Assembly: GCF_001742225.1 (NCBI RefSeq)
Contig: NZ_CP017079.1
Span: forward strand, 3,285 to 67,284
From: Novosphingobium resinovorum
Lineage (GTDB): Bacteria; Pseudomonadota; Alphaproteobacteria; Sphingomonadales; Sphingomonadaceae
Length of the DNA: 64,000 bases
Direction: 5' to 3'
The notes below the pieces were generated by a model. The model made no database searches. It saw only the letters and a list, made by a program, of their open reading frames with translations, and was not told the origin of the DNA. Both the position numbers and the translations under genes were made by a program. Of this stretch, positions 7,004 to 15,388 are shown piece by piece. How positions within the stretch are numbered: the first letter of the stretch is position 1; each line of letters opens with the position of its first letter.

Positions 7004-7023
7004 GCGTAGAATTTGAGCCGGTC

Positions 7024-7455
7024 CTAATGGCGCGTCCGCTTCTGTGGCGGCGGCGCTGCCATAAGCCCATCAAAGGCGGAGTCATCGCCCAATGCGTAGC
7101 GGCGCAGCGGATCATCCTCCGTCATGCGACCGGCCTGCACCTCGCGCCCGGTCACATACCGCAGCCGGTCCCGGTCCAGCACGCCATCGACAAGGCATTC
7201 CGCGCGCAGGAACATCCATATCTGGCCCTGGCGGTGTTGGGCGAAGGCTTCAACATTGCCGTTCGTCTCTTGGAGATGCACGGCCACCAGGTCGCAAACG
7301 AGATTGAATATCCGCATGAGGCCAAGCCGGCTTTCCTCATCGGTAATCGCCGCGTGCAGCTCCAACACTTCATCGCGGATCGCGGGGAGAGGGGCGGAAC
7401 CGCTCTCTCCATAGGCCATGAGCCGGTCCCAAAGATCAATGACGCGCTGATCCAT
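7024..7455 (-). CDS. Conserved hypothetical protein downstream of traG
   Basis: A 143-residue soluble, mostly helical protein (ALPAIRDEVLELHAAITDEE..., LVCDLVAVHLQETNGNVEAF, QIWMFLRAECLVDG). No family recognised. It is 76 bp beyond the end of traG, on the same strand, and could belong to the same transcript. No signal peptide or membrane segment is seen. The ATG at 7455 begins MDQRVIDLWDRLM. Confidence 0.6.
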   Translation of the reverse strand: MDQRVIDLWDRLMAYGESGSAPLPAIRDEVLELHAAITDEESRLGLMRIFNLVCDLVAVHLQETNGNVEAFAQHRQGQIWMFLRAECLVDGVLDRDRLRYVTGREVQAGRMTEDDPLRRYALGDDSAFDGLMAAPPPQKRTRH

Positions 7456-7531
7456 ATCCTATCCTTCCGCCCTTGGCGGCGGTTCTGACACTATACAACA
7501 ATCGGCCTATCCCCTTGCTCGATAGTCCGGT

Positions 7532-9211
7532 TCACGGTTTGTCGAATCTCCCGGCGAACTCGCGATCGGCATAGTAAGCGAGCTTGGTCGCGACGATCGG
7601 GCGTTGCCCCGCGAGGAACAACAATTCCAGATTGGCCGGCATGGTGCGGACCTCATCGGGCGTGAGTAGGGGCCGCGCGACATGCTGCGACCCGAACGAT
7701 ATGCCGGTTTCCTCCGCGTCGATCGCGCGGCTCATGGTCTCGAACACGACCGTCTCCTGGCCGAGCAGATCGGAGACGAGCTTGGCGCTGTCGTGATCGT
7801 TGACCCCGAATATCTGCAAGACGCCGGCGTTGGACAGGAAGGTGCCGGCGCGGCGCTCGTAGAGCGCGCGGAGCTGGTGAACGTCCTGCAAGATCGGCCA
7901 GAGCTGGATGCCGTAACCGGCCATCAGGCCCATAGCGCGCTCGACAGGTTCGAGGCGGCCGAGCGCGGCAAATTCATCGAGCAGGAACAGGACGGGGCGG
8001 GCAGGGGAGGCGGGTGCGCGCGCCAGATCGGTCAGCCCTTGCGCCAGCATCAGGCGCAGCCAGCGGGCATAGGTGGCGAGCCGATCGGGCGGCAGCACCA
8101 GATAAACGGTTGTGGGCTGCGCCTTCACATCGGCGAAGGTGAAATCCGAGCGGCCCAGCACGGCCGACATGCGCGGGGAATCGAGAAAATGGGTATGGCG
8201 CTGCGCGGCCGACAGCACGCCGGCTGCCTCGCGGTCGGACTTGCCCAGGTGGCGGTTGGCGGCACGCGCGATCAGGCCCCGCGCCTGCGTGCTGCGCGAC
8301 ATTTCCCGCAGCATCCGCTGGAAATTATCAGGGGCGAAGGTGAGGCAGTCGCGCAGGGCTTCCAGCGTGCGATCCTGGCCTTGCGCTTGCGGGTCACAGG
8401 CCACCCACAGGAGGATGCCGGCGATCAGCGCCTTGGCTTCCTCGTTCCAATGCGCCTCGCCGGCTTCGCCGGGAGCGTCATAGACCAGCGCATCGGCCAG
8501 AGTCATCGCGTCGTCGGCGAGATCGAGGCCGGCAGGGTCGAGGCGATCGAGCGGGTTGAACGCGGCCGAGGCGATGCCCGTCACCCCGAAGGGATCGAGG
8601 ACATGGACCGGGCCGAACCTGGCGCGATGGCGGGCGGTGATGCGGGCGTTCTCGCCCTTGGGGTCGATGCAGATGACCGAACCGGGATAGTCGAGCAGAT
8701 TGGGAATGATGGTCCCCACGCCCTTGCCGGTGCGCGTCGGCGCGATCGTCAGCAGATGGGAGGGGCCGGCGTAGCGCAGCAGCTTGCCCGACTTGCGATC
8801 ACGACCGATCAGCAGGCCGTCGCCATTTTGGGCGAGGGGCTTTGTCTCGCGATCGGTGGCGAAACGGGCCGAGCCGTGCGTGTCGTCGCCGGCAGGACCG
8901 CCATAACGCAGGATCAGCGGTTGGAAGAGGGCGCGCAGCGTGACGAGGAAGATGACCAGGCCCGTCAGCATCATCACGATCTGGTAGATATTGGAATCGC
9001 GGGGCAGGCCGAGCAGCTTGCCGAGGATGAGCGGCACCCCAAGCCCCAGCACCAGGGCGGTGATGAGGAACAGCACCAGGACGCCGAACAGATGGCGGAT
9101 GAGGGCGACCGGGCTGACCACAAGGGCGGTGATCGCCCATATCGGGTTGGTCCGCGCGATGCGCGCAAGGTTACGGATCGCGCGGCCGAGCTGGCGGAAC
9201 CATTCCATCAT
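7532..9211 (-). CDS. traG: TraG/VirD4-family type IV coupling protein
   Basis: A 559-residue inner-membrane ATPase that links the relaxosome to a type IV secretion channel. It has two hydrophobic segments near residues 25-65 and 75-95, Walker A APTRTGKGVGT at 157-167, SVICIDPKGEN after it, and Walker B FLLDEFAALG in the second half. The short N-terminal region and the absence of an all-alpha insertion fit Ti/RP4-like TraG. traA, traC and traD are encoded on the same replicon, but no T4SS channel genes are seen on replicon A, so it would depend on another plasmid's channel. Confidence 0.92.
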   Translation of the reverse strand: MMEWFRQLGRAIRNLARIARTNPIWAITALVVSPVALIRHLFGVLVLFLITALVLGLGVPLILGKLLGLPRDSNIYQIVMMLTGLVIFLVTLRALFQPLILRYGGPAGDDTHGSARFATDRETKPLAQNGDGLLIGRDRKSGKLLRYAGPSHLLTIAPTRTGKGVGTIIPNLLDYPGSVICIDPKGENARITARHRARFGPVHVLDPFGVTGIASAAFNPLDRLDPAGLDLADDAMTLADALVYDAPGEAGEAHWNEEAKALIAGILLWVACDPQAQGQDRTLEALRDCLTFAPDNFQRMLREMSRSTQARGLIARAANRHLGKSDREAAGVLSAAQRHTHFLDSPRMSAVLGRSDFTFADVKAQPTTVYLVLPPDRLATYARWLRLMLAQGLTDLARAPASPARPVLFLLDEFAALGRLEPVERAMGLMAGYGIQLWPILQDVHQLRALYERRAGTFLSNAGVLQIFGVNDHDSAKLVSDLLGQETVVFETMSRAIDAEETGISFGSQHVARPLLTPDEVRTMPANLELLFLAGQRPIVATKLAYYADREFAGRFDKP

Positions 9212-9253
9212 CAGGACTCCCTCCCATCGTCATTTCCCAATATCCGGCGCGGA

Positions 9254-9526
9254 TCACGGCCGATCGCGGGCCTCCCATGCGGCTTCGAGTTCTGCGAGGC
9301 TGGCGAAATAGTCCTGCGCCGGCGCGCTTGCGGGCAGGCTGTTGGCATGAGCGAGCGCGGCGGCGATGTATTCGCTTTCGGAGAGTTCGCCGGCGACGAA
9401 CCGGACGCCCAGCGCCGCCATTCCCGGCGAGAGAGCGAAGCCCGACAGCTCGATATTGGTCCGCGCGAAATCGATCGCCTTCTGGCGTCGGGCGCGTTCG
9501 TCGTCCGATATGGGATGCTCATTCAT
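9254..9526 (-). CDS. Antitoxin VbhA-like small protein
   Basis: A 90-residue protein that fits VbhA-type Fic antitoxins: a basic N-terminal helix (ERARRQKAIDFARTN), then GFALSP and a second helix with VAGELSESEYI. The family's inhibitory motif (S/T-xxx-E-G/N) appears here as NIELSG (24-29), with Ser28 where the glutamate should be, so it may not inhibit a Fic active site. No Fic gene is adjacent. It overlaps the end of the MNT-HEPN gene by 8 bp and is probably co-transcribed with it. Confidence 0.65.
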   Translation of the reverse strand: MNEHPISDDERARRQKAIDFARTNIELSGFALSPGMAALGVRFVAGELSESEYIAAALAHANSLPASAPAQDYFASLAELEAAWEARDRP

Positions 9527-10454
9527 CGGCGGGGCTTTTCTCGGGGGTGTCGTCGCCGGCGAGGTGTTCGGCGCAGATCGCGCCGGCGATCGTGTGGAGA
9601 TGCTTCACGCGGTCAACGAGCCAGGCCAGTTCGTCGGCGGTGATTTCATAGGCATGGGAATAGCGGGCCTCGACATAGGCGCGCTGCAACTGCGCGAAAT
9701 GGCGGCGGGCGGCGCGGGTATCGCGCGGCCAGGCTTCGATCAGCCGGGGATCGAGATTTTCGGCGAGCGAGCGCAGGATGCCGAGACGGTGCGATTTGGG
9801 CGCGTAGAGCGTCAGGACGAGCAGCACGGCGTTATAGACCCGCTCGACGGCCTGGTGGAGCATGAACGCGGCATCGCGCGGCACGCCATCGGCAATGCTG
9901 TCCCGGGCGAGCTTGAGCGCGTGCGCGGCGAGCGGGAACCAGTGGTCGCGATGGCGCAGGGCTTCGGCGTGGCGTTCCTGCGCGTCGAGCTGGCGCGGCA
10001 CGGCGAGGGCTTGCCCTGGCGCTTCGTAGAGGGCGATGCCGTCGCGGGCTATGTCGGCGAAGAAGGGACGGCCGCGCGCGAGCTGGTCGTTCACGTCCAT
10101 CAGCGAATGCACGATGAAATTGACGGGTGTGGCGAGGTGCCTGGTGACGGTCAGCTCGCGCACCAGATGATCGTCGGCGACCGCCCACCATGTTTGCAGA
10201 TCGGTGAAGGTGTCGGCGTTGACGACGACGAGCAGGTCATAATCGGAAATGTAACCGCTGGCGCGATCCTCGACCCAATCGCCGCGTGCGTAGGAGCCGA
10301 ACAGGATCAGCTTGAGGATGCGGCCGCCCTTGCGCTTGTCCGAGAGCTTGGTTTTGACGGCATCCTCAAATTCATCGAACAGGACGCGGGCGACCCGTTC
10401 CAGCTCGCGGCGCTTGACGGCGGGCAGATGGTCGAGGCCGGTCCGCATCGTCAT
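9519..10454 (-). CDS. Nucleotidyltransferase-HEPN fusion protein
   Basis: A 311-residue protein. The N-terminal half is a minimal nucleotidyltransferase with GSYARG at 53-58 and the acidic DYD at 71-73. The C-terminal half is helical and HEPN-like (MLHQAVERVYNAVLL, YAPKSHRLGILRSLA, QRAYVEARYSHAYEI). MNT and HEPN pairs are often toxin-antitoxin or defence modules in which the MNT modifies the HEPN RNase; here both are in one chain. Its ATG overlaps the stop of the upstream small gene (10451), and its end overlaps the VbhA-like gene, so the three genes form one unit. Confidence 0.8.
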   Translation of the reverse strand: MTMRTGLDHLPAVKRRELERVARVLFDEFEDAVKTKLSDKRKGGRILKLILFGSYARGDWVEDRASGYISDYDLLVVVNADTFTDLQTWWAVADDHLVRELTVTRHLATPVNFIVHSLMDVNDQLARGRPFFADIARDGIALYEAPGQALAVPRQLDAQERHAEALRHRDHWFPLAAHALKLARDSIADGVPRDAAFMLHQAVERVYNAVLLVLTLYAPKSHRLGILRSLAENLDPRLIEAWPRDTRAARRHFAQLQRAYVEARYSHAYEITADELAWLVDRVKHLHTIAGAICAEHLAGDDTPEKSPADE

Positions 10455-10732
10455 CCGATCGTCGCCGGCGAGATCGCCAGCGTCGGGTCGGCGTCGGGAT
10501 GATCGAGGAGCTTGAGGACGATCGCGGTGGCGAGGGGAGGGGGCACGGATTCCTCGCGGAGCATGTCGAACAGGGCGTGTTCAGCCAAGTCGAGGTCCAT
10601 GCCTTCGATCGCGAGATTGGCGCGTGCGTCGGCATCGTCCTCGCGCCATAGCGCGACTTCGGCCGGGGTGCCGCGCGTGAAATCGAGCGCGCGGACCTGG
10701 GCGCGGATCGCTTCGACATCGAGCCTGTTCAT
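10451..10732 (-). CDS. Small protein with a Fic-inhibitory-like motif
   Basis: A 93-residue protein. Residues 37-45 read ARANLAIEGM, resembling the Fic inhibitory motif (S/T-xxx-E-G/N) with Asn39 in place of Ser/Thr and Glu43-Gly44 kept. The rest is two or three helices (AEHALFDMLREE, LATAIVLKLLDHP). No Fic partner is adjacent; the gene is coupled to the MNT-HEPN gene by an ATGA overlap. The start ATG at 10732 itself overlaps the end of traD. The inhibitory role is inference. Confidence 0.6.
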   Translation of the reverse strand: MNRLDVEAIRAQVRALDFTRGTPAEVALWREDDADARANLAIEGMDLDLAEHALFDMLREESVPPPLATAIVLKLLDHPDADPTLAISPATIG

Positions 10733-10947
10733 GGTGCGTCTCTCCCTTCCGCTTCCGCGTCGAACGCGCGCTTGCCGCGCCGCTTCCAGAGCATGAGCCG
10801 GTCGCGGTCCTCGCGCGCCTTGGCGGCCAGTTCGAGCAGCGCGCCGTAGAGGGTGGCGCGATCGTCGTCGGCCAGCTCGACCAAGCCGGCTTTCTGGACC
10901 AGGCCGCCCAGCTCTATGAGGTGGCGGGTGCGTTCGCGGCGAGCCAC
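10729..10947 (-). CDS. traD: TraD-like conjugal transfer protein
   Basis: About 72 residues: RERTRHLIELGGLVQKAGL then DDRATLYGALLELA, the conserved pattern of the small Ti-type TraD accessory proteins. The GTG start at 10947 is chosen because GAGGGA lies seven bases upstream. The open frame continues further upstream inside traC, so the N-terminus is uncertain. TraD and TraC sit beside traA/oriT in Ti-type plasmids and assist the relaxosome. Confidence 0.65.
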   Translation of the reverse strand: MARRERTRHLIELGGLVQKAGLVELADDDRATLYGALLELAAKAREDRDRLMLWKRRGKRAFDAEAEGRDAP

Positions 10948-10984
10948 GGCCCATTCCCTCGTATCGGTGCGGCGCTGTGCGGCT

Positions 10985-11290
10985 TCAACCCTGCGTCTCG
11001 CCTGCGCCAGTTTTGCTTCCGCCTCCCGCGTTGCCGCCAGTGCTTCGGCCAGCCTTTCGGCCGCGTCCTTGAAAGAAGGCGGACCCCTTCGCGCGCCACG
11101 CCTCCTTTTCGTCGGCGCTGGCAGATTCGACGGCGGCGAGCAGCACCCCGGCCAGCACATCGAGATCGAGCGCATCGGCCCCGGTGGATGTGACCAGCTC
11201 GCCTAGCTGCTGGACCTTCTTCGCCTTGAGGGCGCGGGCCTTGTCGCCCAGCGCCTTCAACTCGGCGTCATAGTCGCGGACCTTACGCAT
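10985..11290 (-). CDS. traC: TraC-like relaxosome accessory protein
   Basis: A 101-residue protein starting MRKVRDYDAELKALGDKAR, the usual opening of TraC-like proteins in alphaproteobacterial plasmids, with a basic coiled segment and a Gly/Ser/Lys-rich tail. It is divergent from traA, with the candidate oriT between them (11291-11464), as in Ti plasmids. It is expected to bind oriT and help TraA nick it. Confidence 0.75.
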   Translation of the reverse strand: MRKVRDYDAELKALGDKARALKAKKVQQLGELVTSTGADALDLDVLAGVLLAAVESASADEKEAWRAKGSAFFQGRGRKAGRSTGGNAGGGSKTGAGETQG

Positions 11291-11464
11291 ATTCTCTCCC
11301 TCGCGCCCATGATCGGGAGTGGCAGCGTAGCACGGTCGCGGTGACAGGACAGCAGCTCCGGATAAAAAATGCGGCAAAGTCAATCATGCGAACGGCAGAG
11401 AGTGTGAGTGCGCGCTTATACGTCGTTGCCGACGTGCGCTAAGAAAGGCAGTATAGCGGCCGTC
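11291..11464. other. oriT of replicon A (Ti/RSF1010-like nic region)
   Basis: The traC-traA intergenic region contains GTGAGTGCGCGCTTATACGTC (11405 onwards), resembling the nic regions of Ti plasmids (GCGCAATTATACGTCG) and RSF1010 (TAAGTGCGCCCT). A perfect 6-bp inverted repeat ACGTCG-TTGC-CGACGT follows at 11420-11435. The position between divergent traC and traA is the known oriT position in Ti-type systems. Confidence 0.75.
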
Positions 11465-14400
11465 ATGGCGATCTACCATTTCTCGGCCAAGGTCATCAGT
11501 CGCGCCAACGGATCGAGCGCCGTTGCCAGCGCGGCCTATCGTGCGGCGGAACGGCTGCACGACGACCGGCTAGGACGCGACCATGATTTCTCGAACAAGG
11601 CCGGCGTCGTCCATTCGGAAATCATGTTACCCGAAGGTACACCGGAGCGTTTAAACGATCGCGCGACCCTATGGAACGAGGTCGAGGCGGGCGAGAAACG
11701 CAAGGACGCGCAGCTCGCCCGCGAAGTCGAGTTCTCGATTCCGCGCGAGCTGGACCAGAAAGAGGGCATCCGGCTCGCCCGCGATTTTGTCGAAAAGCAG
11801 TTTGTCGAGCGCGGCATGGTCGCGGACATGAACGTGCATTGGGACTTGGGAAAGGACGGGCAATCCAAGCCACACGCGCATGTCATGCTGTCGATGCGCG
11901 AGGTAGGGCTGGAGGGCTTCGGCCAGAAGGTGCGCGAGTGGAACAGCACGGCGCTGTTGCAGGAGTGGCGCGAGGCGTGGGCCGATCATGTGAACGAGCG
12001 CCTCGCCGAACTGGATATAGACGCGCGCATAGATCATCGCAGCTATGAGGCGCAGGGGATCGAGCTTGAGCCGCAGCACAAGATCGGGCCGGCGGCGTCG
12101 CGTATGCCCGAACAGGGGCTTGAGGCCGAGCGGGTCGAGGACCATGCCCGGATCGCGCGGGAGAATGGCGAGAAGATCATCGCCAATCCGCAAATCGCGC
12201 TCGACGCGATCACGCGCCAACAGGCGACGTTCACGCGGCGCGACCTGGCGCAGTTCGCGTTCCGGCATAGCGACGGCAAGGACCAGTTCGATCAGGTGAT
12301 GAGCGCGGTGCGGACCTCGCCCGAGCTGGTAGCGCTGGGGAAGGACGGACGCGGCGAGGACCGGTTCACGTCGCGCGAGATGATCGACACCGAGCAGCGG
12401 TTGGAGCGCGCCGGCTACGGCCTAGCGGATCGGGCCGGGCATGGTCTCCCGGCGGCGTCTAAAATGGGGGGGCGAGACACCGCCGAGAGGGTTGGCCTTG
12501 CGCTGGGAAGCCAGCAGAAGGACGCGCTCGCGCATATCACCGGCAAGAACGACTTGGCAATTGTCGTCGGCTATGCCGGCACCGGCAAATCGACCATGCT
12601 GGGCGTTGCGCGCGACGAATGGGAGCGGGCGGGCTATCAGGTGCGCGGTGCGGCCTTGTCGGGGATCGCGGCCGAGGGGCTTGAGGGCGGTTCCGGTATC
12701 GCCTCGCGCACGATCGCCAGCATGGAATATCAGTGGGAGCAGGGCCGCGAGCTGCTAGGTCCGCGCGACGTGCTGGTGATTGACGAGGCCGGCATGATCG
12801 GCACGCGCCAGATGGAGCGGGTGCTGTCCGAGGCCGAACGGGCAGGGGCCAAGGTGATCCTTGTCGGCGACGCCGAGCAGTTGCAGGCGATCGAGGCTGG
12901 CGCTGCGTTCCGATCGCTGGCCGAGCGCTACGGCGCGGCCGAGATCAGCGATGTTCGCCGGCAGCATGAGGACTGGCAGAAAGACGCCACGCGGGCGCTC
13001 GCAACAGGCCGCACCGGCGAGGCGATCCATGCCTATGCCGAGCATGGCATGGTCCACGCGGCCGAGACGCGCGAGGCTGCGCGGGAAAGCCTTGTGGAGG
13101 GCTGGGATCGCGCTCGCATCGCCGATCCCGACAAGACGCGGATCATCCTCACCCATACCAATGCCGAGGTGCGCGACCTGAACCTGGCTGCGCGCGATCG
13201 GCTGCGCGACGCCGGCGAGCTGGGCCAGGACGTGCGCGTGTCGGCCGAGCGGGGCGCGCGGGAGTTCGCGACCGGCGACCGCATCATGTTCCTCAAGAAC
13301 GATCGCGGCCTTGGGGTGAAGAACGGCACGCTGGGCAAGGTCGAGCGCGTGTCGCCCGACAGCATGGCGGTGAAGTTGGACGATGGCCGTCAAGTCGCGT
13401 TCGACCTGAAAGATTATGCCCATGTCGATCATGGCTATGCGGCGACCATCCACAAATCGCAGGGCGTGACGGTCGATCGGGCGCATGTGCTGGCGACCCC
13501 CGGCATGGACCGCCATTCGGCCTATGTGGCGCTGTCCCGGCATCGCGACGGGGTGCAGCTCCATTACGGCCGCGATGACTTCGCCGACGATCGCCGGCTT
13601 GTCCGCACGCTGTCGCGCGAGCGGGCGAAGGATATGGCGTCCGACTATCCGATGTATCGGGATCGCGATGCCGAGGCGCAATCCTTCGCCGATCGGCGCG
13701 GGCTGTCGGGTGAGATCCGCGTTGCGGATGCACCCGAGCGGAAGGGCGTGGAGATCCTCGCGCCCCGCGCGGGAACTTCACGCCAGATGGGCGAGGATTC
13801 CCGCACGCCCGATATTGGCGGCGACCGCGGTGCCGGCGAGGCGAAGGCCGCGGCCGAGCGTCAGTCGCGGCGCGGTATGTTCGACGGCTTGAAGCTGTCG
13901 GCCGCGCCGGTGAAGGCGGCCGAGCCAGCACAGGGTGCGAAGGAAAAGCCGGCTCCCAAGCGGGGCATGTTTGACGGGCTGAAACTGCCCCAGCGCACGC
14001 CGACGCCGGAGCCGGCGAAGGAATTGCCCGCGCGGGCCGAGCAGGGCCAGGATCGCGATTTCCGGCGCGCGGTCGAGCGGGCCTCGCGTTCGGCGGAGGC
14101 GGTGTTGCAGGCGCGGGCGTCGGGCGGGCCGGTGCTGGAACATCAGAAGGTCGCGCTCGAGCGCGCGGTTCAGGCGCTCGACACGCTCCGGCCGCGAGCT
14201 TCGGACGATATGGCCGAGGCGATGAAGCGCGATTCCGGCTTGCTGCGCGAGGCGGCGGCGGGGCGCAGCGGCCCGATGATCGAGGCGATACGCCAAGAGG
14301 CGCGCGTGCGGGCCGATCCGAACTTGCGCGCCGATCGGTTCGTGGAACGCTGGCAACAGCTCTCCCAGGATCGCGACCGGCTTTATCGCGCCGGCGACAT

Positions 14401-14596
14401 GGCGGGCCGCAAGACGCTCGGGCAGGAGATGGCGGGCATGGCGAAAAGCCTTGAGCGCGATCCCCAGGTGGAATCGATCCTGCGCGGTCGCACCCGCGAG
14501 CTGGGGCTTGAGATCGGAATGAGTCCGGGCCGCGAGCTTGGGCGCGAGCTGTCGCGGGGGTTGGGGATCAGTCACGATCGCGGATTGAGCCGATAG
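11465..14596 (+). CDS. traA: Ti-type conjugative relaxase/helicase TraA
   Basis: A 1043-residue protein with an N-terminal MOBQ-type relaxase and a C-terminal superfamily 1 helicase. The likely catalytic tyrosine is in AAYRA near residue 25. The three-histidine metal site is VHWDLG (125) plus KPHAHVM (137, 139). Helicase Walker A GYAGTGKST is near 369-377, followed by LVIDEAGM and TIHKSQGVTVDRAHV. The C-terminal 250 residues carry repeats of RGMFDGLKL. It nicks oriT and unwinds the transfer strand. The ATG at 11465 (MAIYHFSAKVISR) is the family start. A CGTTTAAACG site lies in the gene at 11648. Confidence 0.95.
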   Translation: MAIYHFSAKVISRANGSSAVASAAYRAAERLHDDRLGRDHDFSNKAGVVHSEIMLPEGTPERLNDRATLWNEVEAGEKRKDAQLAREVEFSIPRELDQKEGIRLARDFVEKQFVERGMVADMNVHWDLGKDGQSKPHAHVMLSMREVGLEGFGQKVREWNSTALLQEWREAWADHVNERLAELDIDARIDHRSYEAQGIELEPQHKIGPAASRMPEQGLEAERVEDHARIARENGEKIIANPQIALDAITRQQATFTRRDLAQFAFRHSDGKDQFDQVMSAVRTSPELVALGKDGRGEDRFTSREMIDTEQRLERAGYGLADRAGHGLPAASKMGGRDTAERVGLALGSQQKDALAHITGKNDLAIVVGYAGTGKSTMLGVARDEWERAGYQVRGAALSGIAAEGLEGGSGIASRTIASMEYQWEQGRELLGPRDVLVIDEAGMIGTRQMERVLSEAERAGAKVILVGDAEQLQAIEAGAAFRSLAERYGAAEISDVRRQHEDWQKDATRALATGRTGEAIHAYAEHGMVHAAETREAARESLVEGWDRARIADPDKTRIILTHTNAEVRDLNLAARDRLRDAGELGQDVRVSAERGAREFATGDRIMFLKNDRGLGVKNGTLGKVERVSPDSMAVKLDDGRQVAFDLKDYAHVDHGYAATIHKSQGVTVDRAHVLATPGMDRHSAYVALSRHRDGVQLHYGRDDFADDRRLVRTLSRERAKDMASDYPMYRDRDAEAQSFADRRGLSGEIRVADAPERKGVEILAPRAGTSRQMGEDSRTPDIGGDRGAGEAKAAAERQSRRGMFDGLKLSAAPVKAAEPAQGAKEKPAPKRGMFDGLKLPQRTPTPEPAKELPARAEQGQDRDFRRAVERASRSAEAVLQARASGGPVLEHQKVALERAVQALDTLRPRASDDMAEAMKRDSGLLREAAAGRSGPMIEAIRQEARVRADPNLRADRFVERWQQLSQDRDRLYRAGDMAGRKTLGQEMAGMAKSLERDPQVESILRGRTRELGLEIGMSPGRELGRELSRGLGISHDRGLSR
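11648..11657. repeat. CGTTTAAACG palindrome, site 3 of 4
   Basis: A perfect decamer inside traA, in the relaxase-domain coding part. Confidence 0.7.
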
Positions 14597-14603
14597 GGAG
14601 AGG

Positions 14604-15341
14604 ATGATGGACGAGGATGAATATCGCGAACCCGATGCTGGTGACGATCCGGCGCTGGCGTTCGCGCGGGTCGAGGATCGGTTGGCGTCGGTGCATGGCG
14701 AGGTCGGGTTGCTGCGCGCCGCGATCGCGGGGCTGGCTGCTACGCGCGAGTCCATCGAGATACCCGATTACGAGCCGACGCTGGCCCGCACCGAAAAGGT
14801 GCTGGGGGTGCTGGTGCAGCAGATCGACCCCATCGCCAAAAGTCCTCTCCTGTCGATGACGCCTCACAACATGGCGGGCGAGATCGTATCGGCGGCGCTC
14901 CATGCCCGTCGCGAGGATCAACGGCTGATCGCCGAAGCCCGGACAGGACTGGACCAGGCCGCGCGCGAGGTCGGCAACCGGCTCGCATCCGCACGGCGCG
15001 GCGATGTGCAAAACCGCTGGCTGATCGGGACCGGGCTGGGGGGCGCGGCGCTGGGGATGCTGCTCTATGCGGCGCTCGCCGGCCCGGTCGCGCGGATGAT
15101 GCCGGCGAGTTGGCACTGGCCCGAGCGGCGGGCGATGCACGCGCTTGGCGAACCGACGATGTGGGATGCGGGGCAACGGTTGATGCAGACCGCCGCGCCC
15201 GAGAGCTGGGCGTTGATCGTCGCGGCCTCGCCGCTCGTCGATGGCAACCGCGAGGCGGTGCAGAAATGCCGCGAGCAGGCTGACAAGGCGAAAAAGCCGG
15301 TGCGCTGCACGATCGAGGTCAGGCCCGATGGCGGAAGGTGA
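14604..15341 (+). CDS. DUF6118 family protein
   Basis: A 245-residue protein directly behind traA (7-bp gap, GGGAGAGG ribosome-binding site). It has an N-terminal coiled region (RVEDRLASVHGEVGLLRAAI), a conserved MTPHNMAGEIV block, one membrane segment (LIGTGLGGAALGMLLYAAL) and a soluble tail with a Cys pair. In sphingomonad plasmids a DUF6118 gene regularly follows traA. The function is unknown, and membrane anchoring of the relaxosome is only a guess. Confidence 0.75.
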   Translation: MMDEDEYREPDAGDDPALAFARVEDRLASVHGEVGLLRAAIAGLAATRESIEIPDYEPTLARTEKVLGVLVQQIDPIAKSPLLSMTPHNMAGEIVSAALHARREDQRLIAEARTGLDQAAREVGNRLASARRGDVQNRWLIGTGLGGAALGMLLYAALAGPVARMMPASWHWPERRAMHALGEPTMWDAGQRLMQTAAPESWALIVAASPLVDGNREAVQKCREQADKAKKPVRCTIEVRPDGGR

Positions 15342-15388
15342 TACCGGCATGAACTCTGCGAGAGAAAGACTGTGGCGTCGCCTCAAGA

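Larger units (their letters stand above)
6471..7023. other. Intergenic region between oriV and a conserved hypothetical gene, with several hairpins
   Basis: No convincing gene is seen. Short GC-rich inverted repeats occur at about 6617-6720 (for example GGCTTCGCC, GCCTTCGGC, GATCGCTTTAGCGATC and GCCGGCTTCGCCGGC), and there is a CGTTTAAACG site at 6735-6744. An 11-bp perfect inverted repeat GCTAGATCCTC / GAGGATCTAGC is at 6973-6983 and 6993-7003. The last one lies just past the end of the minus-strand gene at 7024-7455 and could terminate it, although no long T run follows. Confidence 0.5.

Noticed and set aside
7682..9643. Long open frame on the plus strand opposite traG
   Set aside because: It is the shadow of traG in GC-rich DNA. 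Its product is Arg/Gly/Gln-rich without any motif, while the minus strand gives a complete coupling protein.
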